DNA of 64,000 nucleotides, from positions 3,658,001 through 3,722,000 of the forward strand of contig NZ_RCST01000001.1 in NCBI RefSeq assembly GCF_013141865.1, written 5' to 3'. The DNA is from Methylomonas sp. ZR1 (GTDB taxonomy: Bacteria; Pseudomonadota; Gammaproteobacteria; Methylococcales; Methylomonadaceae). A program made the position numbers and the translations under genes. Shown here one piece after another: positions 34,252 through 43,478 of the stretch. The stretch's first letter is position 1; each line of letters opens with the position of its first letter. A model generated the notes under the pieces. That model ran no database searches. It was not told where the DNA came from and saw only the letters and a list, made by a program, of their open reading frames with translations.

Positions 34252-35295
34252 ATGAGTCAACAAAGAAAAGCGGTGGCGCTGATTTCCGGCGGCCTGGACT
34301 CCATGCTGGCTACCCAAGCCATCCTTGAGCAAGGTATCCACGTCGAGGGCATCAATTTTTTCACCGGCTTTTGCGTGGAAGGCCACACGCACGCGATACG
34401 CAAGCAAGACGCCGACAAGGTCAAACGCAACAACTCGCTGTGGGTGGCCGAGCAATTGGGTATCAAACTGCATATCATCGATGTCATCGAAGAATACAAA
34501 AACGTCCTTCTAAACCCCAAGCACGGTTACGGTGCCAACCTAAACCCTTGCCTGGATTGCAAGATTTTCATGGTCAACAAGGCCAAACAGTGGATGGTGG
34601 AAAACGGCTTCGATTTCATCATCACCGGCGAAGTGGTCGGCCAACGACCCATGTCGCAGCGCAAGCAGACCATGCCCATCGTCGCGGCCCAGTCCGGTGC
34701 CGACGATTTACTGGTAAGACCCTTGTCCGCGCAAAACCTACCCGCCACTTTGCCGGAACGCGAAGGCTGGATCAGTCGCGAGAAAATGTTTGGTTTCAGC
34801 GGCCGGTCACGCAAACCGCAAATGACCTTGGCGAAAGAATACGGCTTTACCGACTACGCCCAACCCGCCGGCGGCTGTTGTTTCTTGACCGACGAAGCCT
34901 ACTCGTTAAAGCTGGTTGATCTATGGAAAGCGCACGGCGAACGCGATTACGATCTGGACGATGTGATGCTGCTGAAAGTGGGACGGCATATCCGCCCCAA
35001 ACCACATTTCAAAGTCATCATAGCGCGCGAGGACGGCGAAGCCCGCTTCATGAGCGGTTATAAAAAAGAATTTATCAGCATGAACTGCGCCAGCCATCGC
35101 GGCCCGCTGGCCTTGATCGACGGCACGCCCAGCGAAGACGATTTGCTGCAGGCCGCGCAGATTACCGCCCGCTACGGCCAAGGCCGCGAAGCCGAACAAG
35201 TGGAAGTGACCATCCGCGAGCGGGACGGAGCAGAACGCAATGTGTTCGTTAAGCCTTTGCTCGCCGACGAAATTCCACAGGAGTGGTTCGTATGA
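34252..35295 (+). CDS. PP-loop thiouridylation enzyme (ThiI/MnmA-like) with an NFACT-R-like C-terminus
   Basis: The 347-residue protein opens with the PP-loop ATP-pyrophosphatase motif SGGLDSM (residue ~13). It has a Cys pair in NPCLDCKIF (~100) and a second pair in GGCCFL (~210), as expected for a persulfide or Fe-S route of sulfur insertion. The C-terminal ~110 residues (PHFKVIIAREDGEARF ... LLQAAQITARYGQGREAEQVEVTIRERDG) resemble the NFACT-R domain, which is known fused to tRNA thiolation ATPases. It overlaps a TusA-like gene. It is often annotated as a tRNA thiouridylate methyltransferase, which is misleading. The substrate tRNA position is unknown. Confidence 0.8.
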   Translation: MSQQRKAVALISGGLDSMLATQAILEQGIHVEGINFFTGFCVEGHTHAIRKQDADKVKRNNSLWVAEQLGIKLHIIDVIEEYKNVLLNPKHGYGANLNPCLDCKIFMVNKAKQWMVENGFDFIITGEVVGQRPMSQRKQTMPIVAAQSGADDLLVRPLSAQNLPATLPEREGWISREKMFGFSGRSRKPQMTLAKEYGFTDYAQPAGGCCFLTDEAYSLKLVDLWKAHGERDYDLDDVMLLKVGRHIRPKPHFKVIIAREDGEARFMSGYKKEFISMNCASHRGPLALIDGTPSEDDLLQAAQITARYGQGREAEQVEVTIRERDGAERNVFVKPLLADEIPQEWFV

Positions 35296-35516
35296 GTGAA
35301 CATGTTTTGAACGCCCGTCGCCTGCTCTGCCCCTTGCCGGTAATCCGCACTCAGGACAAAGTCAAAACCCTGCTGACCGGTGACGTGTTGACCGTGGAAT
35401 GCACCGATCCTGGGGTGATGCAGGATATTCCGGCTTGGTGTCGGATTAATGGGCATAAGGTTTTGGACACTCGTACGGGTGATGGGGAGTATGTGATTGT
35501 TTTGGAAGTAGGTTGA
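35292..35516 (+). CDS. TusA-family sulfurtransferase
   Basis: The 74-residue product has the TusA fold with the sulfur-carrying cysteine in LNARRLLCPLPVIRTQDKVK. The ATG at 35292 overlaps the preceding stop (ATGA), so it is translationally coupled to the PP-loop enzyme. It probably delivers persulfide sulfur to that enzyme. It is one of several possible TusA paralogues; involvement in mnm5s2U34 synthesis is not implied. Confidence 0.88.
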   Translation: MSEHVLNARRLLCPLPVIRTQDKVKTLLTGDVLTVECTDPGVMQDIPAWCRINGHKVLDTRTGDGEYVIVLEVG

Positions 35517-35526
35517 GTTATTTGAT

Positions 35527-35883
35527 TGGTTGTGTCGCTGTCGCGACGGGCTGATTTGATGTCGGTTTCACGAAAAACGTCCTTGTTTTTCGCCCTTCGG
35601 GTGCTAACGCATGCAAATCGACTATCCTGCCGATTTGTCGGCCCGACAGCCGAGTAACTTTTCTTTGTTTGACCAAAGAAAAGTCACCAAAAGAAACACC
35701 ATCCGGATGCCGCTTTGATCCTGCGCGCCGAAGCTTTCGACGGGGATCGACAGAAGGGGCTTACTGCCCCTCTGTCGATGTGCGGCATCCATGCCGCACC
35801 CCTACGGGCTATTCCCGCCAAAAGCTCCGGTGCTCGGCGCGGCATACGGGAGGAAAACCGTCGCGATAGTAAGAAACGGTTTA
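35527..35883 (+). repeat. Structured multi-hairpin repeat, copy B
   Basis: This copy carries a ~75-base segment (about 35567-35640) not seen in copy C. The rest has the same stems: a CTTTTCTTTG/CAAAGAAAAG hairpin near 35657-35687, an ATCGACAGAAGGGGC/GCCCCTCTGTCGAT hairpin, a GTGCGGCATCC/ATGCCGCAC hairpin and outer GCGCCGAAGCTTT/AAAGCTCCGGTGCTCGGCGC arms. It lies immediately upstream of the restriction-modification genes in the same orientation as copy C downstream. The rest of the 35517-36010 gap holds no gene that I can support. Confidence 0.8.
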
Positions 35884-36010
35884 TATAAGAGCATGGGATG
35901 CTATGTAGGATCATTTAATCATTTGCCATGCGTTTGAATAATCACCATATTTCATCAGGATACATAGCCTGTACAATTTTGCAACCAATCAAAACCAAAG
36001 CTGTAACCAA

Positions 36011-36838
36011 ATGACCGAAAAAGAAATTTTCGCAGAAAATCTTGAAAAATTTGTCCTTGAACTTAAGGATTATGTCAGCGCGGAAGATGGGCAATGGAAT
36101 GTAAAAGGTTTCGTAGATATATTTAAAAACATATACACCATCTCAGCCGACACCAAGATTGTTTCAAAAATTCTTGAAATTCATTTATTCCCTAAGATTT
36201 TGCACTTTGCCCAATCAATTGGTTACAAAGTCGTACTTGCAGAACACCAAAACTATTACCCAGACATTTCGTTTGTAAAAACGGATAATGAATCTATTAA
36301 ATTTGCGGTCGATTTTAAGACTACCTATAGAAACCCAAAGAAACTGCATTTATGCAACGGGTTTACACTTGGTTCACACGGCGCGTATTTCGAAAATCGT
36401 ACCAGCACTAAAAATATCCAGTTCCCTTACAGTTCATATTCAGGCCATTTTTGCCTGGGCATTATTTATGATAGAGCTGACGGAGCAACCATTGATGAAA
36501 CTAAAATTCATCGGATAGACGAATTACAATCCATTGCATCAGTTGTAAAAAACTTTCAGTTCTTTATTGCCGAAAAATGGAAAATCGCCAGCGATAAAGG
36601 CGGTAGCGGGAATACTGCGAATATTGGAAGTATCAATAACATTGCCGACATCATCTCAGGTCAAGGCATGTTTTCAAAGTTAGGCGAAAACTGGTTCGAT
36701 GAATATTGGATGAATTACCGTAAAATCACCATTCAAGATGGGAAAGGAGGTACGAAAAAAATCTCCACATTGCGTGAGTTTGTCGCGTACAAAAACGGCG
36801 ATATTTCGTTGGTGGTCGATAAAAGGAACGGTGAATAA
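36011..36838 (+). CDS. Type II restriction endonuclease, EcoRV family (predicted GATATC)
   Basis: The 275-residue protein matches EcoRV along its length. The catalytic residues Glu56, Asp85, Asp101 and Lys103 correspond to EcoRV Glu45, Asp74, Asp90 and Lys92 with a constant offset of 11, in YYPDISF and VDFKTTYRN. The recognition-loop motif [10 protein letters not shown] matches EcoRV GSGNTTNIGS, so cleavage at GAT/ATC is predicted. Its stop overlaps the methyltransferase start (TAATG). The gene is much more AT-rich than the rest of the window, which indicates horizontal transfer. No separate control-protein gene is seen. Confidence 0.93.
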   Translation: MTEKEIFAENLEKFVLELKDYVSAEDGQWNVKGFVDIFKNIYTISADTKIVSKILEIHLFPKILHFAQSIGYKVVLAEHQNYYPDISFVKTDNESIKFAVDFKTTYRNPKKLHLCNGFTLGSHGAYFENRTSTKNIQFPYSSYSGHFCLGIIYDRADGATIDETKIHRIDELQSIASVVKNFQFFIAEKWKIASDKGGSGNTANIGSINNIADIISGQGMFSKLGENWFDEYWMNYRKITIQDGKGGTKKISTLREFVAYKNGDISLVVDKRNGE

Positions 36839-37755
36839 TGAGCACCAAAATATACGTTCCTCCGATAAAATCCCAAGGCATTAAAACCAAACTTGTACCT
36901 TGGATAAAAAGCATTGTACCTAACGATTTTGATGGCTTGTGGATTGAGCCTTTCATGGGAACCGGTGCGGTCGCTTTTAATGTCGCTTCGCAACATTCGC
37001 TATTAAGCGACACGAATCCTCACCTTATTAATTTTTACTCTAGCGTTGCTTCTGGAGAAATAACTACCGAAGTGGTTAAAGACTATCTGACACGCGAAGG
37101 CGCATTGCTTTTAGAAAAAGGTGAAGACCACTATTACTTCATCAGAGACCGATTTAACGCCGAGCACTCACCGCTTGATTTTCTTTTTGTCAATCGGGCA
37201 GGTTTTAACGGAATGATCCGTTTCAATAGAAAAGGTGGCTTCAACATTCCGTTTTGCCGTAAACCTCAGCGTTTTGCCCAAGCGTATGTAACAAAAATTG
37301 TCAATCAAGTGGATTGGGCGAGTAAAATTATTAAAGCAAAACACCTCTCGTTTAAATGCCAGGATTTCACCAAAACAATTGGTGAGGCTTCATCACAAGA
37401 CATAATTTATTGCGACCCTCCTTACATCGATAGGCATGTTGATTATTATAACGGCTGGGATGAAAGCCACGAACGCGAGTTATTTAATAAACTTTCCGAG
37501 TTTAAAGGCAAATTTATTTTATCGACGTGGCACCATAATGATTACCGAGAAAACGAATATATAAAGAAATTGTGGTCAAAATATAACGTTATTACCCGTG
37601 AACACTTCTATCATCTGGGTGGAAAAGAAGAGAATAGAAATCCGGTTGTTGAGGCATTGGTTACAAATTTTCTTAGCGCACCTGTTGATAAAATAATTGA
37701 GCGTCCAATTCAATACACTCTTTTTGAACAACCCGCTAAATATGTAACGGCATAA
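36838..37755 (+). CDS. DNA adenine methyltransferase of the EcoRV-like system (Dam class)
   Basis: The 305-residue enzyme is an alpha-class N6-adenine methyltransferase, with an [11 protein letters not shown]doMet motif near residue 40, a [14 protein letters not shown] segment and the catalytic DPPY motif near residue 194. It is translationally coupled to the EcoRV-like nuclease and should protect GATATC sites. Such sites exist in the window, for example at 7399, 18994, 26803, 46169 and 52687. Low GC content matches the nuclease gene. Confidence 0.93.
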   Translation: MSTKIYVPPIKSQGIKTKLVPWIKSIVPNDFDGLWIEPFMGTGAVAFNVASQHSLLSDTNPHLINFYSSVASGEITTEVVKDYLTREGALLLEKGEDHYYFIRDRFNAEHSPLDFLFVNRAGFNGMIRFNRKGGFNIPFCRKPQRFAQAYVTKIVNQVDWASKIIKAKHLSFKCQDFTKTIGEASSQDIIYCDPPYIDRHVDYYNGWDESHERELFNKLSEFKGKFILSTWHHNDYRENEYIKKLWSKYNVITREHFYHLGGKEENRNPVVEALVTNFLSAPVDKIIERPIQYTLFEQPAKYVTA

Positions 37756-37898
37756 TACGACTCTCAAGCCACCCCATTTACGTTGCGTTACGGCAAGTAA
37801 GTTAGGTTAAATTTTTTGGTCGCATTCTTCTATAAAGTTAAAGCCATGTAGCTGAGCACTGCTGTTTGTAAACACGCGGTTTTATAGTCAACTAAGTT

Positions 37899-38184
37899 GG
37901 TTGTGTCGCTGTCGCGACGGGTTGATTTAACGTCGGGTCTCGGCCCGACAGCCGAGTGACTTTTCTTTGTTTGGCCAAAGAAAAGTCACCAAAAGAAACG
38001 CCACCCGGATGCCGCTTTGATCCTGCGCGCCGAAGCTTTCGACGGGGATCGACAGAAGGGGCTTCCTGCCCCTCTGTCGATGTGCGGCATCCATGCCGCA
38101 CCCCTACGGGCTATTCCCGCCGAAAGCTCCGGTGCTCGGCGCGGCATACGGGATAAAAACCGTCGCGCTAGCAACAAACGGTTT
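37899..38184 (+). repeat. Structured multi-hairpin repeat, copy C
   Basis: This is the cleanest forward copy. It has a 14-bp perfect stem GTGACTTTTCTTTG/CAAAGAAAAGTCAC at 37956-37969/37976-37989, followed by the GTCGAC-rich and GTGCGGC hairpins and an outer GCGCCGAAGC/GCTCGGCGC closure. It is a direct repeat of copy B on the other side of the restriction-modification pair. The 37756-38221 gap otherwise holds only about 140 bases of plain sequence after the methyltransferase. Confidence 0.8.
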
Positions 38185-38221
38185 TACCGAAATCATTTAA
38201 TCACTATTTAGGCAAAACAAT

Positions 38222-38749
38222 ATGTCGGGAACCAATTTCATATTCACCGGAGAAATCATAGAAAGTGGCACGGTAATCGTGCAAGGGGCTTTAGCTGTCT
38301 TTGTAACTGAATATGAGATTTCGCTGAGCAAACACATTGCTGGAATGCATCGTGGAAAGAAGCTTATTGTTGCACCGTTTAGTCCCAAAATGTTTTGGAG
38401 CCCAGCCTTGGAAAACGGATATCAAATCAACATGCAAGGAAGTTCGCTTGGAGGTTATTCCAATGGTCCTTTAGGTCATCCCGGCGATGGCGAGTTTGAA
38501 ATTTACACAGTCCTTACGGCCTCCATTTCTGGTAAGTATCGCAAGGAAGGACTAGATATTGAAATTGAAGTAAATACAAGTCGTGGCAGAGAGGTTTGCT
38601 ACATCGCAAAGGAAACATCGGAAGAAAAACTACAGCCACTAAACGTAAGGGCCAAATTTCTTGTACCCAAGGATAAATTAAAAGAGTTTTTAGGGTTCAA
38701 TGACAGCAATGGCAAGTATTTTATGGACCAATTTGATGCTATTAACTAA
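38222..38749 (+). CDS. Hypothetical protein, unrecognised
   Basis: The 175-residue product (MSGTNFIFTGEIIESGTVIVQGA...) has no motif that I recognise, no signal peptide and no membrane segment. It is beta-rich in its first half. It lies between two blocks of interspersed repeats, and its codon use is AT-rich like the restriction genes. It is probably accessory cargo of the same region. Confidence 0.6.
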   Translation: MSGTNFIFTGEIIESGTVIVQGALAVFVTEYEISLSKHIAGMHRGKKLIVAPFSPKMFWSPALENGYQINMQGSSLGGYSNGPLGHPGDGEFEIYTVLTASISGKYRKEGLDIEIEVNTSRGREVCYIAKETSEEKLQPLNVRAKFLVPKDKLKEFLGFNDSNGKYFMDQFDAIN

Positions 38750-38810
38750 CTCTTCGCTGCATTACGCTATCGCCAATGCACCCTACTGGGAATAGTCAAC
38801 AGGCTTTTGA

Positions 38811-39262
38811 ACATTCATTACTTGCTAAATTCCGGGATGGTTTTGTCCCGTATGCCGCGCCGAGCACCGGAGCTTTTGGACGGAATAGCCCGTAGGGGCG
38901 ATGCAGGGATGCATCGCGTTGCCGAAGGGGCAACGCGGTAAGTTGCAATCCGTAGGGCGTCAATAGGCGAAGCCGTATTGCGCCGCATGTTGGCATTCGA
39001 CTATTCGGTGCATTACGCTATCGCTAACGCACCCTACGAGGCTTAAATAAAAGGCTTTGGGGCATGAATTACTTGCCAAATTCTGGGATGGTTTTTCCCG
39101 TATGCCGCGCCGAGCACCGGAGCTTTTGAGCGGAACAACGCGGTAAGGTGCAATCCGTAGGGCGTCAATAGGCGAAGCCGTATTGCGCCGAATGTTGATC
39201 TTCGATTATTCGGTGCATTACGCTATCGCTAATGCACCCTACGAGGGATAAACAAAACTCTT
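38811..39262. repeat. Two direct tandem composite repeat units
   Basis: Unit 1 (about 38811-39050) and unit 2 (about 39063-39262) share the same order of blocks. The order is a GGGATGG...CCCGTATGCCGCGCCGAGC block, GTAGGGCGTCAATAGGCGAAGC and TTGCGCCG, then TTCGGTGCATTACGCTATCG and ACGCACCCTACGAGG. Unit 2 lacks about 50 bases of the middle. A lone GCATTACGCTATCGCCAATGCACCCTAC block lies at about 38760-38787. The CCGTATGCCGCGCCGAGC block is also the edge of the multi-hairpin repeat, so the two families overlap. Confidence 0.7.
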
Positions 39263-39289
39263 TGGTTTGCACTAAATTCCGAGCCCAGT

Positions 39290-39375
39290 AGGGTGGGCAC
39301 GGCTGTTTGTGCCCACGCAGATTTATGGTTATCGATTTAACACGGTGGGCAAAAAAGCGTTGCCCACCCGACATT
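39290..39375. repeat. GTGGGCA-type palindromic repeat
   Basis: GGTGGGCACGG...CCGTGCCC-like and GGTGGGCAAAAAAGCGTTGCCCACC segments form hairpins at about 39291-39335 and 39342-39369. No gene is present. Confidence 0.5.
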
Positions 39376-39415
39376 TGAATGTCGTATTAAGGTTGATGCC
39401 ACAAAGTGCATCTAA

Positions 39416-39690
39416 ATTCCGGGATGGTTTTGTCCCGTATGCCGCGCCGAGCACCGGAGCTTTCGGCGGGAACAGCCCGCAGGGGTGCGGCATGGATGCC
39501 GCACATCGACAGAGGGGCAGGAAGCCCCTTCTGTCGATCCCCGTCGAAAGCTTCGGCGCGCAGGATCAAAGCGGCATCCGGGTGTCTTTTCTTTTGGGTA
39601 CTTTTCTTTGGACAAGCAAAGAAAAGTATCTCGGCCGTCGGTCCGAGAACCGACGTTAAATCAAGCCGTCGCGACAGCGACACAAATTAA
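39416..39690 (-). repeat. Structured multi-hairpin repeat, copy D
   Basis: This copy is inverted relative to B and C. The stem near 39597-39627 reads TACTTTTCTTTG/CAAAGAAAAGTA, and its closing pairs differ from copy C (GTGAC/GTCAC) while pairing is kept. The large hairpin ATCGACAGAGGGGCAGG.../CTTCTGTCGAT and the GTGCGGCATGGATGCCGCAC hairpin are intact. It ends 13 bases before argJ, so it may affect argJ expression. Confidence 0.8.
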
Positions 39691-39702
39691 CAGGTTACAA
39701 CA

Positions 39703-40917
39703 ATGGCAGTAGGACAAATCGACTTCCCCACCATGCATGCCGTCAAAGGCATCAAACTCGGCACCTGCAATGCCGGCATCAAACAAACCGTCCGCGACGA
39801 TATTTTAGTGCTCGAAATGGCGGACGGTGGCAGTTGCGCGGCGGTGTTTACCCAAAATGCCTTTTGCGCGGCGCCAGTACATATCGCCAAAGCGCACTTA
39901 TCGCAAAACCCGCGCTGGTTGCTGATCAATTCCGGCAACGCCAATGCCGGTACCGGTAAGCAAGGCCTGCAGGATGCCTTCGCTTGTTGCGCCAATCTGG
40001 CCGGCGAAGTCGAGGCCTTGGCACAGCAGGTTTTGCCCTTCTCCACTGGTGTCATCGGCGAACCGCTGCCCGTGGAAAAGCTCACGGCAGCGTTGCCGAG
40101 CGCCGTCGCGAATTTGGCCGAAGCGCATTGGGACAAAGCCGCGCGCGCGATCATGACCACCGACACCTTCCCCAAGGGCGCTTCGATCATCATCAATATC
40201 GCCGGCCACCCGGTGACGATTACCGGGATTTCAAAGGGAGCCGGCATGATTCAACCCAATATGGCCACCATGCTGGGTTTTGTCGCTACCGATGCCAATA
40301 TCGAGCAGTCTCTGTTGCAACAATGCTTGTCCGCAGCAGCGGAAAAATCGTTTAATCGTATCACTGTGGATGGTGATACCTCGACTAACGACGCCTGCGT
40401 ATTACTGGCCAGCGGTAGTAGCTCGGCGCCGGAGATTCTGGCCGACAGCGCGCAATATGCGGCCTTCGCCAAGGCAGTTATGGCGATTTGCAAACGCCTG
40501 GCGGAGCTGATTATTCGCGACGGCGAAGGGGCCACCAAGCTGATGCGCATCGTCGTCGAGCAAGCCCGCGACAGTGCCGAGGCGGTGCAAGTCGCCAAAA
40601 CCATCGCCCATTCGCCCTTGGTGAAAACCGCCTTTTTCGCCAGCGACCCTAACTGGGGGCGAATTTTAGCGGCGGTTGGTCGGGCCGGGGTCGAAAACAT
40701 GGACCTGGATAAAATCGAAATTTATCTGGGTACCGTGTGCATCGTCGAAAACGGCGGCCGAGCCCGCTCTTACACCGAGCAAGATGGCCAACGTGTGATG
40801 AATCAGGAGGAAATCGTCGTCACGGTCAGACTGGGACGAGGCACAGCTAGCGAGGAAGTGTTGACCTGCGATTTTTCCTACGATTACGTCAAAATCAACG
40901 CCGAATACCGTACCTAA
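39703..40917 (+). CDS. argJ: Glutamate N-acetyltransferase / amino-acid N-acetyltransferase
   Basis: The 404-residue protein is an ArgJ Ntn-hydrolase that transfers the acetyl group from N-acetylornithine to glutamate in arginine synthesis. It has the self-cleavage region KGAGMIQPNMATMLGF, where the Thr becomes the beta-chain nucleophile, and the DGDTSTNDACVLLASG and SDPNWGRILAAVGRAG motifs. The start follows a structured repeat by 13 bases. Confidence 0.95.
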   Translation: MAVGQIDFPTMHAVKGIKLGTCNAGIKQTVRDDILVLEMADGGSCAAVFTQNAFCAAPVHIAKAHLSQNPRWLLINSGNANAGTGKQGLQDAFACCANLAGEVEALAQQVLPFSTGVIGEPLPVEKLTAALPSAVANLAEAHWDKAARAIMTTDTFPKGASIIINIAGHPVTITGISKGAGMIQPNMATMLGFVATDANIEQSLLQQCLSAAAEKSFNRITVDGDTSTNDACVLLASGSSSAPEILADSAQYAAFAKAVMAICKRLAELIIRDGEGATKLMRIVVEQARDSAEAVQVAKTIAHSPLVKTAFFASDPNWGRILAAVGRAGVENMDLDKIEIYLGTVCIVENGGRARSYTEQDGQRVMNQEEIVVTVRLGRGTASEEVLTCDFSYDYVKINAEYRT

Positions 40918-40929
40918 GCCGCTAAAACC

Positions 40930-41874
40930 ATGTCCACCCATAACCAGCGTCTGCATGTCGCGGTCGGCGTAATCCGCGACGGCGACGGCAAGATTTTGAT
41001 TACCCAGCGTGCCAAACACGCGCATCAAGGCGGATTGTGGGAATTTCCGGGCGGCAAACTGGAAACAGATGAACCGGTACAGCAAGCACTAGCCCGTGAG
41101 CTGGCGGAAGAAGTTGGTATTCAGGTAGAAACCGCAACACCGCTGATCAAAATCAACCACGATTATGGCGACAGGCATGTGTTGCTGGATGTTTGGAATG
41201 TCAGCGCCTTTGCCGGCCAAGCCAGAGGCTGCGAAGGTCAGGCGATGCGCTGGGTTGATGCCGGGCAACTACAGGAGTTTACCTTTCCGGCCGCCAACAT
41301 CCCCATCATCGCCGCCGCGCAACTTCCGCATTATTACGCCATCCTGGAAGGCCGCAGCGCGACGGAAGCGCTAGACAATTGCCAACGGATTTTGGCAAAC
41401 GGTGTCAAGCTGCTGCAATTTCGCGTCAAGTCTTTACCTATTGCCGATTTGCAAACTGTCTTCGAGCAGGTTTCTCAGCTTTGCCGGCAGCAACAGGTTA
41501 GCTTGCTGGTCAACGCCGATTTGCCTGTCGATACGGTTCATGCGCAAGGCCTGCACCTGAGCAGCCGCGCCTTGCTGGCCTGTCATGAACGGCCAAACGG
41601 CTATCGCTGGGTAGCGGCATCGTGTCATAACCTTGAGGAACTGAAACACGCAGAAGCGCTGGGCCTGGACTTTGCGGTTTTAGCGCCCATCCAAGCGACC
41701 GCATCCCATCCGGACGCCACGCCGCTAGGCTGGCAGGCTTTGAGCGAACTGCTCGAGCACATCAATTTACCGGTGTTTGCCTTGGGGGGTTTGGGGAAGC
41801 ACGATCTGAATCGCGCCCTTGCCGCCGGCGCTCAGGGGATAGCCGGCATCAGCACCTTTTTAGCGGCAGATTAG
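40930..41874 (+). CDS. Nudix hydrolase fused to a ThiE-like domain
   Basis: Residues ~1-130 form a MutT-type Nudix hydrolase with a complete Nudix box (GGKLETDEPVQQALARELAEEVGI), which in MutT removes 8-oxo-dGTP. Residues ~140-314 resemble thiamine-phosphate synthase (CQRILANGVKLLQFRVK, AASCHNLEELKHAEALGLDFAVLAPI, FALGGLG). This fused architecture is common in gammaproteobacteria. The ThiE-like part may be catalytic or may only bind ligand. It begins 12 bases after argJ and is convergent with yacG. Confidence 0.85.
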   Translation: MSTHNQRLHVAVGVIRDGDGKILITQRAKHAHQGGLWEFPGGKLETDEPVQQALARELAEEVGIQVETATPLIKINHDYGDRHVLLDVWNVSAFAGQARGCEGQAMRWVDAGQLQEFTFPAANIPIIAAAQLPHYYAILEGRSATEALDNCQRILANGVKLLQFRVKSLPIADLQTVFEQVSQLCRQQQVSLLVNADLPVDTVHAQGLHLSSRALLACHERPNGYRWVAASCHNLEELKHAEALGLDFAVLAPIQATASHPDATPLGWQALSELLEHINLPVFALGGLGKHDLNRALAAGAQGIAGISTFLAAD

Positions 41875-41890
41875 CCGGATAAATTCCGGC

Positions 41891-42094
41891 TTAGTAGGAT
41901 TCGAAATCCGAATTTTCGCCGTCTTCGTCAAGCAGCGGCGGGCCGGGGATTTTATGGGCTTCGGTAGCCCAATCGCCTAAATCGATTAATTTGCAACGTT
42001 CCGAGCAGAACGGCTTGAATGGTTCGGCGGCTATCCAGGCTACCGGCTTTCGGCATGTGGGACATGCCACCATAGTCGGAGTATTCGTGTTCAT
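41891..42094 (-). CDS. yacG: DNA gyrase inhibitor YacG
   Basis: The 67-residue zinc protein has the four-Cys motif [10 protein letters not shown] ... [20 protein letters not shown]. Such proteins bind the GyrB C-terminal domain. It starts one base inside the zapD stop (TGATG overlap), as in the standard coaE-zapD-yacG block. Confidence 0.93.
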   Translation of the reverse strand: MNTNTPTMVACPTCRKPVAWIAAEPFKPFCSERCKLIDLGDWATEAHKIPGPPLLDEDGENSDFESY

Positions 42095-42867
42095 CAGAAC
42101 ATGCAGCGGGTCAAAGAAAATTCAATATCGTCCAACGTCTGGCTGGGCCGGTTTTCGTCCACCGATGGATTCATAAACCGGATGCTGAACCGATGCTTGC
42201 CACCGCTGATTTCGGCAAAACACGGGGTGTCAGCCGCTAAGCCAACTCGAAGCAATTGCACCGGATGATTTTTATTGTCCAGCGCTAACTGGAAAAATCC
42301 GGCCTTGGCAAGCTCCTGCGTGGGCACGCTGCTTTGCCGAATAAAACCCAGGATCAAATCGATCGCTACCCGAATGTCCACGAAAGGCTGGGTCCAGCGT
42401 TCCAGGTCTTTTTGCTGCTCGGCCTCATGCTGCTCCAGCCAGTAATGAAAGGCCGGCAAATCAAAGGAACAGCTGCCACCGGGGATGGAGTTGCGCTGCG
42501 AGATACTTTGAAACAAATCGCTTTCCATCACGCTGATGCCGATTTTGCCGTTGGCGCTATACAAATTACGGCTGGCTTGATTCAGCTCAAGCAGTATTTC
42601 CTGCAATTTTTCATCATCGACGCCATGGCTATGCGCCAGTTGATTCAGTACTTTGGTGTGTCTATCCAGCTCTTTGATCAACTCGGATTTCAAGTCGCTT
42701 CGGCTGAAGATCATCAAGATGTCGAGTAAAACCGAAATGGCGGCGCGTTTATCGAAAACCGAAGCGCCCAACATGAAGTGACTGAGCTGTTGAAAGAGTT
42801 GCTCCAAGCGCATAAACACCCGAATTCGTTCATTGAGAGGGAATTCGTAGATAGTTTGTGTATTCAA
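42094..42867 (-). CDS. zapD: Cell division protein ZapD
   Basis: The 257-residue protein matches ZapD (YacF), an FtsZ-bundling factor of the divisome: [19 protein letters not shown] at the start and an all-helical plus beta C-terminal domain ending in [11 protein letters not shown]. It lies between coaE and yacG, as in other gammaproteobacteria. Confidence 0.93.
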   Translation of the reverse strand: MNTQTIYEFPLNERIRVFMRLEQLFQQLSHFMLGASVFDKRAAISVLLDILMIFSRSDLKSELIKELDRHTKVLNQLAHSHGVDDEKLQEILLELNQASRNLYSANGKIGISVMESDLFQSISQRNSIPGGSCSFDLPAFHYWLEQHEAEQQKDLERWTQPFVDIRVAIDLILGFIRQSSVPTQELAKAGFFQLALDNKNHPVQLLRVGLAADTPCFAEISGGKHRFSIRFMNPSVDENRPSQTLDDIEFSLTRCMF

Positions 42868-42869
42868 GC

Positions 42870-43475
42870 CTATTGTGTCCTGACGGTGGCTAATAAAGTG
42901 TAGGAATTGTGCAGTCTTTTAACCTGTTCTGCAAGTTGCTCCGGGCCGGCGATATTCTTGATGACATCGTCCGCTTTGCTTAAACGTTCTGGCCGCGACA
43001 TCTGACTGTCGATGATGGCTTGCACTTGCTGGCGAGTGAGTTTATCGCGCGCGGTAACCCGGGCTATTTGCAAATCCACCGGGCAATCGATCAATAAAAC
43101 CCGATCCACGACATAAGGATTTTTCGACTCCAGCAGCAGCGGCACGGCAATAATGCAATAGTCGGCGGTTAACTCGCGGACATCCTCCGCGATCTTCCCG
43201 TACACCAAGGGATGCATGATGCCATCCAATTCACGCTTTTTGTCCGCATCAGTGAATACCGCATCGCGCAGTCTGGCGCGATTCAGGCTACCGTCCTGGT
43301 TAAGCATCTGTTGCCCAAAAGATCTAGCGATCATCGACAGAGCAGGCTGCCCCGGCTCGACCAACTGTCGGGCAATCAGATCTGCGTCGACAATGGGAAC
43401 GCCAAATTCGGCAAACAACCGGCAAACCGTGGATTTACCGCTGCCTATGCCGCCCGTCAGACCAATCTTCAGCAT
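42870..43475 (-). CDS. coaE: Dephospho-CoA kinase
   Basis: The 201-residue P-loop kinase (GLTGGIGSGKST at the start, DADLIARQLV and PLLLESK) performs the last step of coenzyme A synthesis. It follows pilD by three bases and precedes zapD by two. Confidence 0.95.
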   Translation of the reverse strand: MLKIGLTGGIGSGKSTVCRLFAEFGVPIVDADLIARQLVEPGQPALSMIARSFGQQMLNQDGSLNRARLRDAVFTDADKKRELDGIMHPLVYGKIAEDVRELTADYCIIAVPLLLESKNPYVVDRVLLIDCPVDLQIARVTARDKLTRQQVQAIIDSQMSRPERLSKADDVIKNIAGPEQLAEQVKRLHNSYTLLATVRTQ

Positions 43476-43478
43476 CGC

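Noticed and set aside
38811..39262. Possible CRISPR array
   Set aside because: The repeated units are 200-240 bases, unequal, and lack short regular repeats with unique spacers.
35669..39712. Several similar 60-100-codon frames in the repeats (for example 35669-35869, 37956-38156, 39406-39690)
   Set aside because: They are the same repeat read in different frames, with no ribosome sites; their resemblance to each other reflects the DNA repeat.
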